A DNA stretch of 64,000 bases, taken from the NCBI RefSeq assembly GCF_019219825.1, contig NZ_JAHUXH010000009.1, positions 186,001-250,000 on the forward strand, given 5' to 3'. Positions 55,312 through 63,819 of this stretch are shown here, piece by piece (positions within the stretch are counted from its first letter, which is position 1; every line of letters begins with the position of its first letter). The notes under the pieces were generated by a model. It did not search any database, was not told the DNA's origin, and saw only the letters and a program-made list of their open reading frames with translations. Source of the stretch: Streptomyces sp. TRM70350. GTDB taxonomy: Bacteria; Actinomycetota; Actinomycetes; Streptomycetales; Streptomycetaceae. The translations under genes and the position numbers were made by a program.

Positions 55312-55794
55312 ATGGCAACCACCGTGCAGGTATCGCCGAGGACCGCCGTCATCCCGCTGTACGCCGTCTGGGGCGCCGCGGCCGGCGTCGTCGGAGGCAT
55401 CGGTATGGGCATCTGGATGTCCGTCTCCCGGCCGATGATGGACACCGCGATGATCACGATGGTCGCGGGGCTGCTGGGCTCGACGAACGCCGTTGCGGGC
55501 TGGCTCATCCACCTGGCCATCGCCGTCTCCTTCGGCCTGGCCTTCGGCGTGCTGCTGGGAAAGCACGCCCGGAAAATGGTGCCCGCGGCCGTGCTCGGGC
55601 TGGGGTACGGAGTCGTGGCCTGGCTGATCGGAGCGATGTGGATCATGCCCGCGAACATGGGTATGCCGGTCTTCGAGTGGAACGACGTCACCAGCTCCAG
55701 CTTCGGCGCCCATCTCGTCTTCGGACTGCTGCTGGGCCTGTCCTATGCCTGCATCGCCTCGGTGATGGGCAAGCAGCGCACAGGGCCGGCCTGA
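55312..55794 (+). CDS. Four-helix membrane protein of unknown function
   Basis: 160 residues with four hydrophobic segments (LYAVWGAAAGVVGGIGMGIW; LIHLAIAVSFGLAFGVLLG; AVLGLGYGVVAWLIGAMWIM; FGAHLVFGLLLGLSYACIAS), rich in Gly and Met. GAGAGG lies 11 bases before the ATG. I do not recognise the family. It follows the broken flavoprotein on the same strand with 82 bases between. Confidence 0.7.
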   Translation: MATTVQVSPRTAVIPLYAVWGAAAGVVGGIGMGIWMSVSRPMMDTAMITMVAGLLGSTNAVAGWLIHLAIAVSFGLAFGVLLGKHARKMVPAAVLGLGYGVVAWLIGAMWIMPANMGMPVFEWNDVTSSSFGAHLVFGLLLGLSYACIASVMGKQRTGPA

Positions 55795-56015
55795 GCATGG
55801 GACGCACACCGCCGCGGTCGGCCGGCACCCCGGGGAAGCCCGTGCCCTGGGGTGCCTCGCCGGGAGGGCCGCTTTCACCCGAAGATACTCATATAGGTGC
55901 TGATATACCGATTGGTGATCAGGTGCCCTATTGTCTGGTGGAGGGCAGTGACGTCCTGGCGAACCCGCCCTGGGGTGCGGCACCACCCCCCTGGGCCCCG
56001 GGCCGACGCGAGGAC

Positions 56016-56738
56016 ATGGGCCGCATGCGCGAGAACCTTCACGAGGACGCGGACCGGACCTGGTGCCTGTCCGAGGTCGACATCTTCTGCGACCTCAGCG
56101 AGCCGGAGACGGCGGCCATCGCGGACGCCGCCCCGATGAAGACCTACACCGCCGGCGAGATCCTCTACTCCCCGCCCCAGCCGTGCGAAGTGCTGTTCAT
56201 CCTCAAACGCGGCCGTATCCGCGTCTTCCGGGTCTCGGCCGAGGGCCGCGCCCTGACCACAGCGATCATCAACCCCGGCACGATCTTCGGCGAGATGGCG
56301 CTGCTCGGTCAGCGCATGTACGGCAACTACGCCGAGGCCCTCGACGACGTCACCGTCTGCGTGATGAGCCGCGACGACGTACACCGGCTGCTGCTCGCGG
56401 ACCCGAGGATCGCCGCACGGATCACCGCGATCCTCGGCCGCCGCCTCGCCGACCTCGAACAGCGCCTGTCCGACACGGTCTTCAAGTCCGTCGCCCATCG
56501 CGTCGCCTGCACCCTGATCACCCTCATCCCCGCGAAGGCGCCGACCCGGCCGCTGCGCCCCACGGCCTCACATCCACAGGTCACGCTCACCCATGAGCAG
56601 GTGGCCGCCCTGGCGGGCACGTCCCGCGAGACGGTCACCAAAGTGCTGCGTGAACTGGCCGACCGGGGCCTGCTGCGGCTGGGTCGGGGCCGCATCACCG
56701 TTCTCGAACCGGACCGGCTGCGCGACGAGGCCGGGTAG
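56016..56738 (+). CDS. Crp/Fnr-family regulator
   Basis: 240 residues. Cyclic-nucleotide-type beta-roll (GEILYSPPQPCEVLFILKRG, TAIINPGTIFGEMALLGQ), long dimer helix (RITAILGRRLADLEQRLSD) and a C-terminal helix-turn-helix (LTHEQVAALAGTSRETVTKV). The beta-roll lacks the full cAMP-binding RxS pattern, so the effector is unclear; cysteines at WCLSEVDIFC could matter. Start is uncertain between ATG 56016 and 56025. An AT-rich stretch, CATATAGGTGCTGATATACC, at about 55889 may be its promoter/operator. Confidence 0.85.
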   Translation: MGRMRENLHEDADRTWCLSEVDIFCDLSEPETAAIADAAPMKTYTAGEILYSPPQPCEVLFILKRGRIRVFRVSAEGRALTTAIINPGTIFGEMALLGQRMYGNYAEALDDVTVCVMSRDDVHRLLLADPRIAARITAILGRRLADLEQRLSDTVFKSVAHRVACTLITLIPAKAPTRPLRPTASHPQVTLTHEQVAALAGTSRETVTKVLRELADRGLLRLGRGRITVLEPDRLRDEAG

Positions 56739-56850
56739 CGCGGAGTCATCGGCGGAACGAGGGCATCCGCTGGTCCGCGAGTGCCTGCGGGAGCCGACGG
56801 CTTGCGGGCCTTGGCGCGGGAGTAGGCTCCGGTCGCTGTGTGTGGAGCGG

Positions 56851-57261
56851 CTACTCCGCTTCGATCAGCCCGCAGACCTCGGCGCCCGGGGCCGGCTCTG
56901 GGCGGGCCGCCGCCGCAGCGAGTTCGGCCCGTATGGCCAGCAGATCGGCCACCAGTGTGTCGATCTCGCCGATGCGTTCCGCGAGCAGCGCACGTACGGT
57001 GGCGCACGGCTGCTGGGCACTTTCGCGGCGGGTCCGCAGAATGCGTGCGGCGGCGTCAAGGCCAAGGCCGAGATCCCGGGCACGGCGCACGAACACCGCG
57101 GTGCCCACCGCCTGCGGAGCGAAGAGCTGATAACCCGAAGCCGTGCGGTCGACCGGGGCCAGCAGCCCGCGCCCGGTCCACACCCGCACCGCCTTGCGGG
57201 TGACCTGCGCCGCCGCGGCGAGCTGCCCAATGGTCAGCAGCTCCCGGCCGTCGTCGCGCAT
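56851..57261 (-). CDS. MerR-family regulator 3, heavy-metal type
   Basis: 136 residues. DNA-binding domain LLTIGQLAAAAQVTRKAVRV and GYQLFAPQAVGTAVFVRRAR, then the dimer helix with C86 (QQPCATVRALLAERI) and C130 near the end (AEVCGLIEAE). Mercury-type MerR uses three cysteines; I see two, so the metal may differ. ATG 57261 has GGAGG 7 bases upstream. Divergent from the cysteine-rich gene at 57381, with a CCGGA-N4-TCCGG dyad between. Confidence 0.83.
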   Translation of the reverse strand: MRDDGRELLTIGQLAAAAQVTRKAVRVWTGRGLLAPVDRTASGYQLFAPQAVGTAVFVRRARDLGLGLDAAARILRTRRESAQQPCATVRALLAERIGEIDTLVADLLAIRAELAAAAARPEPAPGAEVCGLIEAE

Positions 57262-57326
57262 GTGCCGCACCTCCGGCGTGTCCGTGTTGACCGTGCCCCA
57301 GGGGCACGGCTTCACCATGGAAAGCA

Positions 57327-57340
57327 CCGGAACAATCCGG
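57327..57340. promoter_or_regulatory. Dyad CCGGA-ACAA-TCCGG in the divergent promoter
   Basis: Perfect 5-bp arms with flanking GCA/CAC also near-symmetric; located between merR 3 and the metallothionein-like gene, as expected of a MerR operator. Confidence 0.5.
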
Positions 57341-57380
57341 CACATTCCACTCGTCACTCATTGGGAAGAAGGTACACGCC

Positions 57381-57527
57381 ATGCCGATGCAAGAAGGCGA
57401 GACCTACACCTGCCCCTGCGACACCTGCGACTGCACCATCCAGGTGCTCGTGTCCGCCCCGGCTGACTGCACCGGGACGGCCCCGACCTGCTGCTGCGGG
57501 AAGGTCATGGTCAAGTCCGACAGTTGA
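57381..57527 (+). CDS. Cysteine-rich metallothionein-like small protein
   Basis: 48 residues, eight of them cysteine: TYTCPCDTCDCTIQ (four) and a lone C30, then TCCCGKVMVK (three). It begins MPMQEGETYT with GAAGAAGG 8 bases before the ATG and ends at TGA 57525. Clustered CxC and CCC motifs with few bulky residues fit a metal-chelating protein. It is divergent from a MerR with cysteine sensor residues and is followed by a MerA remnant, all supporting metal detoxification. I cannot assign it to a named metallothionein class. Confidence 0.72.
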   Translation: MPMQEGETYTCPCDTCDCTIQVLVSAPADCTGTAPTCCCGKVMVKSDS

Positions 57528-57730
57528 GCCGAGCAGGTGGCCCGCTCCAGGGGACCAGCCACCCGCAGGACATGCGCAGCGACCTCGCCCCTGAGCACGT
57601 CATCGCTTCCCCAGGCAGACCCGGCATCATCATGGTGAGGCGCGCCGCCGGCCGGGGCCGTACCACTCGCGGTGTGTCCGGGCAGACCAAGACTGCGCAG
57701 CCCACCGATGGACCACAGGCCCCGCCTGGC

Positions 57731-58040
57731 TCACTCGGCGCAGCAGGACAGCCTGTCCACATCGCGGGTGAAGGTCTGCGTGGCGAGCTTGAGGGCCTCG
57801 GCCATGGTCAGATACGGCGCCCAGGCGCGCGCCAGCTGGCCGACAGCCATCCCCGCGCTGATCGCGTACGTAGCGGCAGTGATGACGTCTCCGGCGCCCT
57901 CGGCGACGGCATGCACACCGAGCACGCGGCCGGTGCCCGCCTCGGCGACGATCTTCACCAGACCGCGGGTGTCCCGGTCGACCAGCGCCCGCGGCACGTG
58001 CGCCAGCGTCAGCGTACGGCGGATTCTGGCGCAGCCGCCC
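57731..58040 (-). pseudogene. merA: Mercuric reductase (MerA) C-terminal fragment
   Basis: LTLAHVPRALVDRDTRGLVK, ILGVHAVAEGAGDVI-like block (RVLGVHAVAEGAGDVITAAT) and the end LATQTFTRDVDRLSCCAE with the C-terminal vicinal cysteines of MerA. The FAD and NADPH domains are missing upstream. A sign of a former mer operon controlled by the neighbouring MerR. Confidence 0.8.
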
Positions 58041-58085
58041 GCCTGTGGCCCTTGACGTCTCACCGCGGGCGACGGGACATCGCTC

Positions 58086-58670
58086 CTATCGGGGCGCCTG
58101 CCCTGGGCCGGGGAGCGGCTGGAGCTCGGTCACCGCGTACTCGATCCGGACCTCGTCGGCCACCTTCAGCGCGCCCATGAACGCACTGTACGGCTTGATT
58201 CCCCAGGTTGACTGGGTAACGGTGGCCCAGCCGCACACCGTGCCGTCACCGTCGCTGCCGCCGTGCACCGTGACCGGGTGGGTCCGGCCCTTGATGGTGA
58301 GGTCTCCGGTGATTTCGAAGTCCTCGGGTGTTCCGGTGATGCTGGTGGAGCGGAAGGCCATGGTGGGGTGCTCTGCGGTGTGCAGCAGTGCCTCACTCTC
58401 CAGCGTCCGCTTGATCTCCGCCCGGTCGGCGTCGGTGAGGGGTTTGAGCCCTCCGGCGCCCTCCCGGACGGTCAGCGCCCCTGTCTCGATCATCACGGTC
58501 ACCGACGACTTCCCGGGGTCGCCGGTGACCACCACCGCGTTCCCCGACCATCGGGTGACCTCGATCGCAAGGTCGTGCCCCGCCCTCCGGCCGAACCCGG
58601 CGCGGCTGGTACGGATCGTCAGACGCCCGGTCGGCGGCCCGAAAGCATATACTCCATCACTCACTGTCAC
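58086..58670 (-). CDS. YceI-family protein
   Basis: 194 residues of the YceI lipocalin-like fold: RAGFGRRAGHDLAIEVTRWS, HPTMAFRSTSITGTPEDFEI and TGDLTIKGRTHPVTVHGGSD are typical. It lacks a signal peptide. YceI proteins bind isoprenoid lipids. The GTG at 58670 lies inside a dyad, GTCAC-GAAA-GTGAC (58666-58679), so it may be leaderless and repressed by an unknown factor. Confidence 0.85.
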   Translation of the reverse strand: MTVSDGVYAFGPPTGRLTIRTSRAGFGRRAGHDLAIEVTRWSGNAVVVTGDPGKSSVTVMIETGALTVREGAGGLKPLTDADRAEIKRTLESEALLHTAEHPTMAFRSTSITGTPEDFEITGDLTIKGRTHPVTVHGGSDGDGTVCGWATVTQSTWGIKPYSAFMGALKVADEVRIEYAVTELQPLPGPGQAPR

Positions 58671-58768
58671 GAAAGTGACTTTACGTGATGTGTCCGGCCC
58701 TGCAAGGGAGCACCACCGGCGCCTCTCCGTCGGTCCCGCTCCATCCGGCCAGCTGCCCGAAGTACCTG

Positions 58769-58972
58769 TCAGGCCAGTCCCCGCCAGATCGTCTTCGCGA
58801 GGACGGTGAGCACCGCTTCGGCGTGAGCGCGGGCGGTCTCTTCGTCATCCCCGGTGGCCTCGGCCACCCGTCGTACGAACTCCCGCACGCCCCAGGTTCT
58901 GCCGGGGAAGTTGTCGGCCGCGTCCATGAGGACCTCGGCCAGCTCGATCGGAAGCAGGCCGACGCCTCTCGA
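58769..58972 (-). pseudogene. DUF2267-like C-terminal half
   Basis: GVGLLPIELAEVLMDAADNF, RTWGVREFVRRVAEATGDDE and HAEAVLTVLAKTIWRGLA then a stop. Matches the second half of DUF2267-type proteins. No N-terminal half on this strand. Confidence 0.55.
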
Positions 58973-59073
58973 GCCGTGATGCGTATTCCTGCTTGCCTGG
59001 TGATTGCCGGGAGGCGCCCTGATTACCTGGCGACCAGGGGAAACGCCGAAGATCCCGGCAGGGGGTGAGGGGA

Positions 59074-59175
59074 ATGCGCCACGAGGAGTTCATCGGGCAG
59101 GTGCAGTCGCGGGCACGGCTGGGACAGTCGTGGCGCCGCGGAAAGGGCGGCCCGCGCGACGCTGGAGACGCTTGA
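59074..59175 (+). pseudogene. DUF2267 N-terminal fragment
   Basis: MRHEEFIGQVQSRARLG, with GGTGAGGGG before the ATG, is a textbook DUF2267 start. The frame slips afterwards (SRGAAERAARATLETLE lies in another frame) and stops at 59173. It points away from the C-terminal half at 58769-58972. Confidence 0.6.
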
Positions 59176-59391
59176 GGCCTGTGTTCCGCCGCACGCTCAC
59201 AACCGCCGTGGTCATGAGGTTGCCGATCATTCGATGCAGCATGTGACCTCTCCCTCCTCAGGCGCTCGCGGCACCGGCCTTCTTCTCCACTGTCTGCCCG
59301 CTGGAGAGCCCGCGCACTGTCCCGGCGAGAGTCACGGCGGACACTTGGCACCCGCCTTCCGGCGTGAGGTCCTCCTGCTGGAGACCGTGGG

Positions 59392-60276
59392 CTACTGGTC
59401 GTGCGCGTATGGAACGGTGATGACCGGGCAGCGGGCGTGGTGCAGTACGCCCTGACTGACGGAGCCCAGCAGCATGCCGGTGAAGCCGCCATGCCCGCGC
59501 GTGCCCACGACCAGGCCGAGGGCGTCTTCGGACACCTTGGTGAGGACCTGTACCGGGTGGCCTCTCACGACCTCGTGGTGCAGTTCCACTTCCGGATGGG
59601 CGGCGGTACGCACCGTAACCGTCTCCGACAGCAGCCTGCGGCACTCCTGGACGGCCGCTTCCTCGTCCAGGACTCCGAGCATCGGAGGGTGCCACACGTA
59701 CAGGGCCCGCAGGGCCGCGCCGCACAACGCGGCCTCCTCGAGTGCGAAGTCGACGGCGGCAGCGGACTGAGGGCTCCCGTCGACCCCGACGACGAAATGC
59801 GGCGGCTGCCGGGTGATGTGCTCCCGCTCGGGTACGACCACCACCGGGCAGGGCGCGTGGGAGACGAGCGGCAGGGCGACAGCGGCGGAGGTGAAAAGCT
59901 CCTGGACAGCGCTCAGATGCCAGGAACCGAGCACGACCTCGGTGGCGTCCTGCGCGTGCTCGTGCAGCACCCAGGCCGGATGCCCCTCCGCCAGCAGCCC
60001 GGACAGCGTGACCTGCGGGTGGCGGGACTCGGCGAAGGCCACCGCCTCCTTCAGCACGCGATCCCCCGTCGCGTGCAGTGCCTCGTTCCACTCCTCCCAG
60101 GACGGCCGACCGCCCGTCGGCCGGTACCCGGGGGTCGGCACGTTCTGCGCGAGGACCAGCAGCAGTGGCAGGCGCCGTCGGGCCGCCTCGTCGACAGCCC
60201 AGGCGAGCGCCGCGCGTCTGTCCGGATCGGGGTCGACGCCGACCACGATGGGTTTACGTCCTGTTGCATGCGTCAT
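59392..60276 (-). CDS. Universal stress protein, two Usp domains
   Basis: 294 residues, tandem Usp domains. Domain 1: PIVVGVDPDPDRRAALAWAV, ending CPVVVVPERE; domain 2: HFVVGVDGSPQSAAAVDFAL and GLVVGTRGHGGFTGMLLGSV with the G2xG9xG(S) ATP loop, ending CPVITVPY. Such ATP-binding proteins act in hypoxia, dormancy and stress. ATG 60276 follows GAGAGGGAG. Confidence 0.92.
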   Translation of the reverse strand: MTHATGRKPIVVGVDPDPDRRAALAWAVDEAARRRLPLLLVLAQNVPTPGYRPTGGRPSWEEWNEALHATGDRVLKEAVAFAESRHPQVTLSGLLAEGHPAWVLHEHAQDATEVVLGSWHLSAVQELFTSAAVALPLVSHAPCPVVVVPEREHITRQPPHFVVGVDGSPQSAAAVDFALEEAALCGAALRALYVWHPPMLGVLDEEAAVQECRRLLSETVTVRTAAHPEVELHHEVVRGHPVQVLTKVSEDALGLVVGTRGHGGFTGMLLGSVSQGVLHHARCPVITVPYAHDQ

Positions 60277-60310
60277 CACGGACTCCCTCTCTTCCGGCAC
60301 GACGGTCCGT

Positions 60311-60520
60311 CTACAGACCCTGGAGGAGCAGGAGTTCGTGGGCGAGTCGCGCGCCGCGTTCCGCTTCCTCGGGCGGAACGTCCTCCGACGGGATGTTCTC
60401 CCGCCCACGGGCGAGTACCCGGACGGCCTCGGCCAGGGTCGCGACCTGTGCTTCCAGCCGGCTCAACTGGGCCTCCGGCCCAAACGCGGCATCGGATTCA
60501 GGGGACCGGTTCTGCATCAT
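60311..60520 (-). CDS. Small coiled-coil protein next to the Usp gene
   Basis: 69 residues (MMQNRSPESDAAFGPEAQ, then QLSRLEAQVATLAEAVRVLA and PEEAERGARLAHELLLLQGL), mostly helical with heptad leucines. GGGAG lies upstream. It ends 34 bases before the Usp start, so they probably share an mRNA. Function unknown. Confidence 0.6.
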   Translation of the reverse strand: MMQNRSPESDAAFGPEAQLSRLEAQVATLAEAVRVLARGRENIPSEDVPPEEAERGARLAHELLLLQGL

Positions 60521-60710
60521 GTCGTGCTCCCTTACGAGGTGGTGACGGGCCGGGCCGTTACCCGGCGGGGCGATCAGGCTGTTGTGCATCTGTCGTCACG
60601 CCGGTGGTGGGCAAACGTTGTGCAGTCGCCACTCTGAGTGACCGTCAGGTCCCGCCCCGCGCTGCGCCGGGGCGCCGCCATGCCGGTACCAGCGCGTGCG
60701 TGGAGCTCGG

Positions 60711-61142
60711 TCAGGCTGTCGGCTGGAGGAGGAGTGCGCGGATGTCGTGCGGAAGTTGCTCCAGTGCCGCTTCCAGTTGCCCGGGCGAGACGTGTTCGCG
60801 TACGACGGCGGTGACCGCGGGAACGATCCGTGGCACGTCCTCGGCGGAGACCTTCGCTTCCTGGACGAAGCGGTTCACGTAGCCTTCGCGGTCGTACTTG
60901 ATCGGTACGGCGCTGGGGTTCCAGCCGTCGTAGTAGGCGCCCCGCAGCAGCTCGGGGAGTTGCGCGGCGAAGTGGGCGGCCACGTCGACGGTGACCCGGT
61001 CGCGGAGCGTGTGCAGCCAGGTGCGCAGCACCCGGTGGGCGAGGTGGCGGTCCTCGGTTCCCAGGGCTTCGGACACCGCTTTCAGCCAGATGTTGGCGGT
61101 GTGGATGGCGTGCTCGAAGTCGGGTGGATGGGTGGGAGGCAT
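60711..61142 (-). CDS. DUF2267 domain protein
   Basis: 143 residues: EHAIHTANIWLKAVSEALGT, AHRVLRTWLHTLRDRVTVDV, AAHFAAQLPELLRGAYYDGW and VPRIVPAVTAVVREHVSPGQ give the helical repeat of DUF2267, often found beside Usp genes. GGAAGGGC precedes the ATG. Intact. Confidence 0.82.
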   Translation of the reverse strand: MPPTHPPDFEHAIHTANIWLKAVSEALGTEDRHLAHRVLRTWLHTLRDRVTVDVAAHFAAQLPELLRGAYYDGWNPSAVPIKYDREGYVNRFVQEAKVSAEDVPRIVPAVTAVVREHVSPGQLEAALEQLPHDIRALLLQPTA

Positions 61143-61700
61143 CGGTTTTGCCCTTCCGGTCTTCCGTGGCGCCTATGCGCTTGCGGGAATGCCGCGCCTC
61201 CGGGCGGGTGGTGTCCGGCACTGGGGACGGTCGGCTCACTCGGAAGTGGCGAGGGCGCGGGTGGTAACTGCCCGGTGGCGTACCGCATGCGCTTCCGCGA
61301 GGTGCGCGCGGTGGCTTCTCTTTCCTGCCCCTGGCTCCATGCTAGTGCGGACGGAACCGGTCGGCAGCCGGCCACAGCAGGGCATCACGAGGACCACGGG
61401 CTGAGGACCGCCGTCGGCAACACCGGCAACGCGGTGACCATGGGCTGATACCTGATGGAGCGCCCTCTGGTCCGCGCGCGTGCGTCCGTGCCGCTTCATG
61501 CCGCTTCGCGCGCTTCGGTCCATGACACGTGGAAACCGGCCCCGTCGAGCGGCGACTCCGTACTGGACACTTCGGCTGGCAGGCGGAACGCCCTTTTGCG
61601 GGCCGCGGTCACCATGTCGGCGAGTCTCTGACCTGGCCCGGTCTGTGGGCGCGGGGCCGTGCGGCCGTATCGGGTCGGGTTGGCATGCCCCAGCGGGCCG
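61143..61700. other. Stretch without a recognisable gene
   Basis: A minus-strand frame near 61620-61496 (RLADMVTAARKRAFRLPAEV) ends in a stop but has no start or known family. It contains the promoter side of the DUF2267 gene. Nothing else supported. Confidence 0.4.
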
Positions 61701-61990
61701 TCAGGGGATCGGCACGACGGCGACCGGGCAGTGTGCGTGCTGCAGCACCGCGTGCACCACAGAGCCCAGGCGCAGTCCCAGACGTTCGGCAGGGGGATGG
61801 CGCGGCACGACGAGCAGGCCGGCGTGGGACGAGGCATCCACCAGGGTGGCGGCCGCCGGACCGATGATCACTTCCGCGTCCACATGCACTTGGGGATACT
61901 CCGCGATCGGCCGGGCCGCGTGGTTGAGCAGTTGTGCGTGCAGGCGATGTTCCTCGTCCATGTCGATCGGGGGCGCCAGGACACCGGGGT
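61701..61990 (-). pseudogene. Universal stress protein C-terminal half
   Basis: DEEHRLHAQLLNHAARPIAE, VHVDAEVIIGPAAATLVDAS, HAGLLVVPRHPPAERLGLRL and GSVVHAVLQHAHCPVAVVPI. The last strands and ATP loop of a Usp domain, N-terminal half lost near 61990. Confidence 0.7.
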
Positions 61991-62139
61991 GGACGATCCC
62001 ACACTCGGCCGGGGGCGTGCTCGCCGGGCGGAGACGCCGCTTCGTTCCCGGTCCATCGCATCCTCGCCATTCGCAGGAGATCGGCACAGATGGAGGTCAA
62101 CCCTTGGTGGGCGGCTCCTGCGCGGGGCCCCAGGGCTTG

Positions 62140-62421
62140 CTACGCGGCCACGTGTCCACGGCGGTGCTTCATCAGCCCCATCACCCGTGCCATGGCATAC
62201 ATGGAAGGCGCCGCCCTGCGGACGTCGCGCCGCGCGGTGGGGCCGGAGAGTGTCAGCACGCGGTCCATTTCGGCGACGCCGCGGAGCATCGGTACCACGT
62301 GCCCCTGGTGCTCGCGTGGCTGCGAGCGCCCGGACAGGACGTTTTCCAGGGCCGTACGCAGGACTGATTCGCGGTCGTCCGACCACAGGACGCGGAAGAA
62401 GACCCGGCCGTCCGCGTCCAT
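62140..62421 (-). CDS. Unknown small ORF, coupled to DUF2267
   Basis: 93 residues beginning MDADGRVFFRVLWSDDRESV, 3 bases after the DUF2267 stop, which suggests translational coupling. The rest is basic and helical (ALENVLSGRSQPREHQGH; YAMARVMGLMKHRRGHVAA). I recognise no family. It may be a real small gene or the start of a truncated one. Confidence 0.4.
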   Translation of the reverse strand: MDADGRVFFRVLWSDDRESVLRTALENVLSGRSQPREHQGHVVPMLRGVAEMDRVLTLSGPTARRDVRRAAPSMYAMARVMGLMKHRRGHVAA

Positions 62422-62424
62422 CCG

Positions 62425-62811
62425 TCAGCTCAGGCCCGTCCTGCCGAACAGCTCCGCGTAGCGGGTCGGCACTTGGGACAGCAGATGGTTGACCTGCCTG
62501 CCGGACACCGCGTCGGCGACGGTGGACAACACGGCGCTCGCGTCCCACTCCGCGGTCCGTGGCCGGGCGCCGGTCTGCTGGGCCACGCGCCGGAGGAACT
62601 CCTCGCGGCCGAAGGACTCGGGGCGCCCTCGCTCCAGGTGCAGGACGTCATCCAGCGGGGCGGGCAGCTGAGCCGCCAGGTCGTCGGCCTCCTCAGGGGT
62701 GATCCGTGTGGCGAGCACCCACAGCACCGCCGCACTGACGTGCTCGGCCTCCTCCTGGCTGTAGTACTCCCCGCGGTCGCGGACCCGAGCCAGAAATTCC
62801 GCCAGCTTCAC
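62425..62811 (-). CDS. DUF2267 domain protein
   Basis: 128 residues: VKLAEFLARVRDRGEYYSQE, AVLWVLATRITPEEADDLAA, QLPAPLDDVLHLERG and FGREEFLRRVAQQTGA, i.e. two DUF2267 halves. GTG 62811 is preferred because AGAAGGGC lies 4 bases upstream; ATG 62859 would add 16 unusual residues. Second intact member in this cluster. Confidence 0.82.
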   Translation of the reverse strand: MKLAEFLARVRDRGEYYSQEEAEHVSAAVLWVLATRITPEEADDLAAQLPAPLDDVLHLERGRPESFGREEFLRRVAQQTGARPRTAEWDASAVLSTVADAVSGRQVNHLLSQVPTRYAELFGRTGLS

Positions 62812-63023
62812 GGTGCCCTTCTGCAGTCGGTCCGCATTCCGCCACGGCTTCTGTGCCACCGCACCTGTCGCCGCGTCGGCCGGACCGCGAAACGGATCTC
62901 GCGAGAGGTGTCACGGCGCGCGGGCTGGAGACTCGGCGGCCCGGGTCGAGGAGTGCACATCCGACTGGGCGGCCGGCATCTTGCCAGCTCCTCGAAGCCG
63001 ACGGTGTGGGCGGCGACGTACGC

Positions 63024-63143
63024 GTGGTCCACTTCTACTGTGCGAAGTGCGACGAGAAGGTCCAGGTGAGGCAGGGAGAGAAGATCCCGGCCTGCCCCAA
63101 TGGTCACAAGGAGTTCGCCGCGCGCCGGAACGAGCCGACATGA
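63024..63143 (+). CDS. Very small zinc-ribbon protein
   Basis: About 39 residues: HFYCAKCDEKVQVRQGEKIP then ACPNGHKEFAARRNEPT. CxxC and CxNGH form a single zinc knuckle. GTG 63024 is the likeliest start, without a strong ribosome site. Small one-knuckle proteins of this kind sit near Usp/phosphoribosyltransferase genes. Confidence 0.5.
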   Translation: MVHFYCAKCDEKVQVRQGEKIPACPNGHKEFAARRNEPT

Positions 63144-63149
63144 AGTCCC

Positions 63150-63621
63150 TATGGCAGCACAGGTCGCCCGAGCCGGTGTGCCCGGTCAGCCGGAGACCGG
63201 AATCGTCGCCGACGATCCGCCGCTGTTCGACCAGCAGGCATCTTGAGATGCTCGACCTCAGGGAGGACCGGCTCGGTGCAGAGGTGGTCCGCGAGCGGGT
63301 AGCACTGCACCACCGCGAGCAGTTCTACTGAGGCGGGCGGCAGGCAGCCCACGTCAAGGACCGAACGGTGATCCTCGTCGACGACGGACTCGCCACTGGC
63401 GTCACCGCACGCGCCGCCCGGCGCCATCTGCGCAGGCAGGGTCCCAACCGGCTGATCCTGGCCGTTCCCGTCTGTGCCTCCGGCACCGCGGACCTGATGC
63501 GCCGGGAAGCCGACGACGTCTCTGCCTCCACCAGTCGCGCTTCCGAGCCGTGGGCGAGTGGTATGGCTTCGTTCACTTCAAACAGCAGCGTTTGCCTGCC
63601 GGTTTGGGCAGCAGTTGGTGA
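63150..63621 (+). pseudogene. Phosphoribosyltransferase-like protein, broken
   Basis: AAQVARAGVPGQPETGIVAD, then (second frame) EMLDLREDRLGAEVVRERVA and HHREQFY followed by a stop at 63329; then TVILVDDGLATGVTARAARR (the PRPP-binding motif) and LILAVPVCASGTADLMRREA, and finally FRAVGEWYGFVHFKQQRLPA in another frame, ending at TGA 63619. One deletion, one stop and two shifts. Intact relatives sit in Usp-rich stress clusters. Confidence 0.72.
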
Positions 63622-63819
63622 TCTTGAGGCTCGTGGATGTTCACGAGAAATAGCAGCAAGTCCATGGGGCGGTCCGCCGCCTGTGAGATGTCTGTTTCTG
63701 AACCTGCGGCACAGGATGGCTCGGTAGCCCGATCAGGCAAGCGCGGGCCGCGTTGGTGGCCACCAACGTGAGATCGGTCAAGGAATCGCGCAACGCGCGA
63801 GAGTGTCGCTGCATGCCCG

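Noticed and set aside
55885..55925. ArsR/SmtB-type operator before the Crp/Fnr gene
   Set aside because: CATATAGGTGCTGATATACC is AT-rich and suggestive, but the arms are not a true dyad and no ArsR gene is adjacent.
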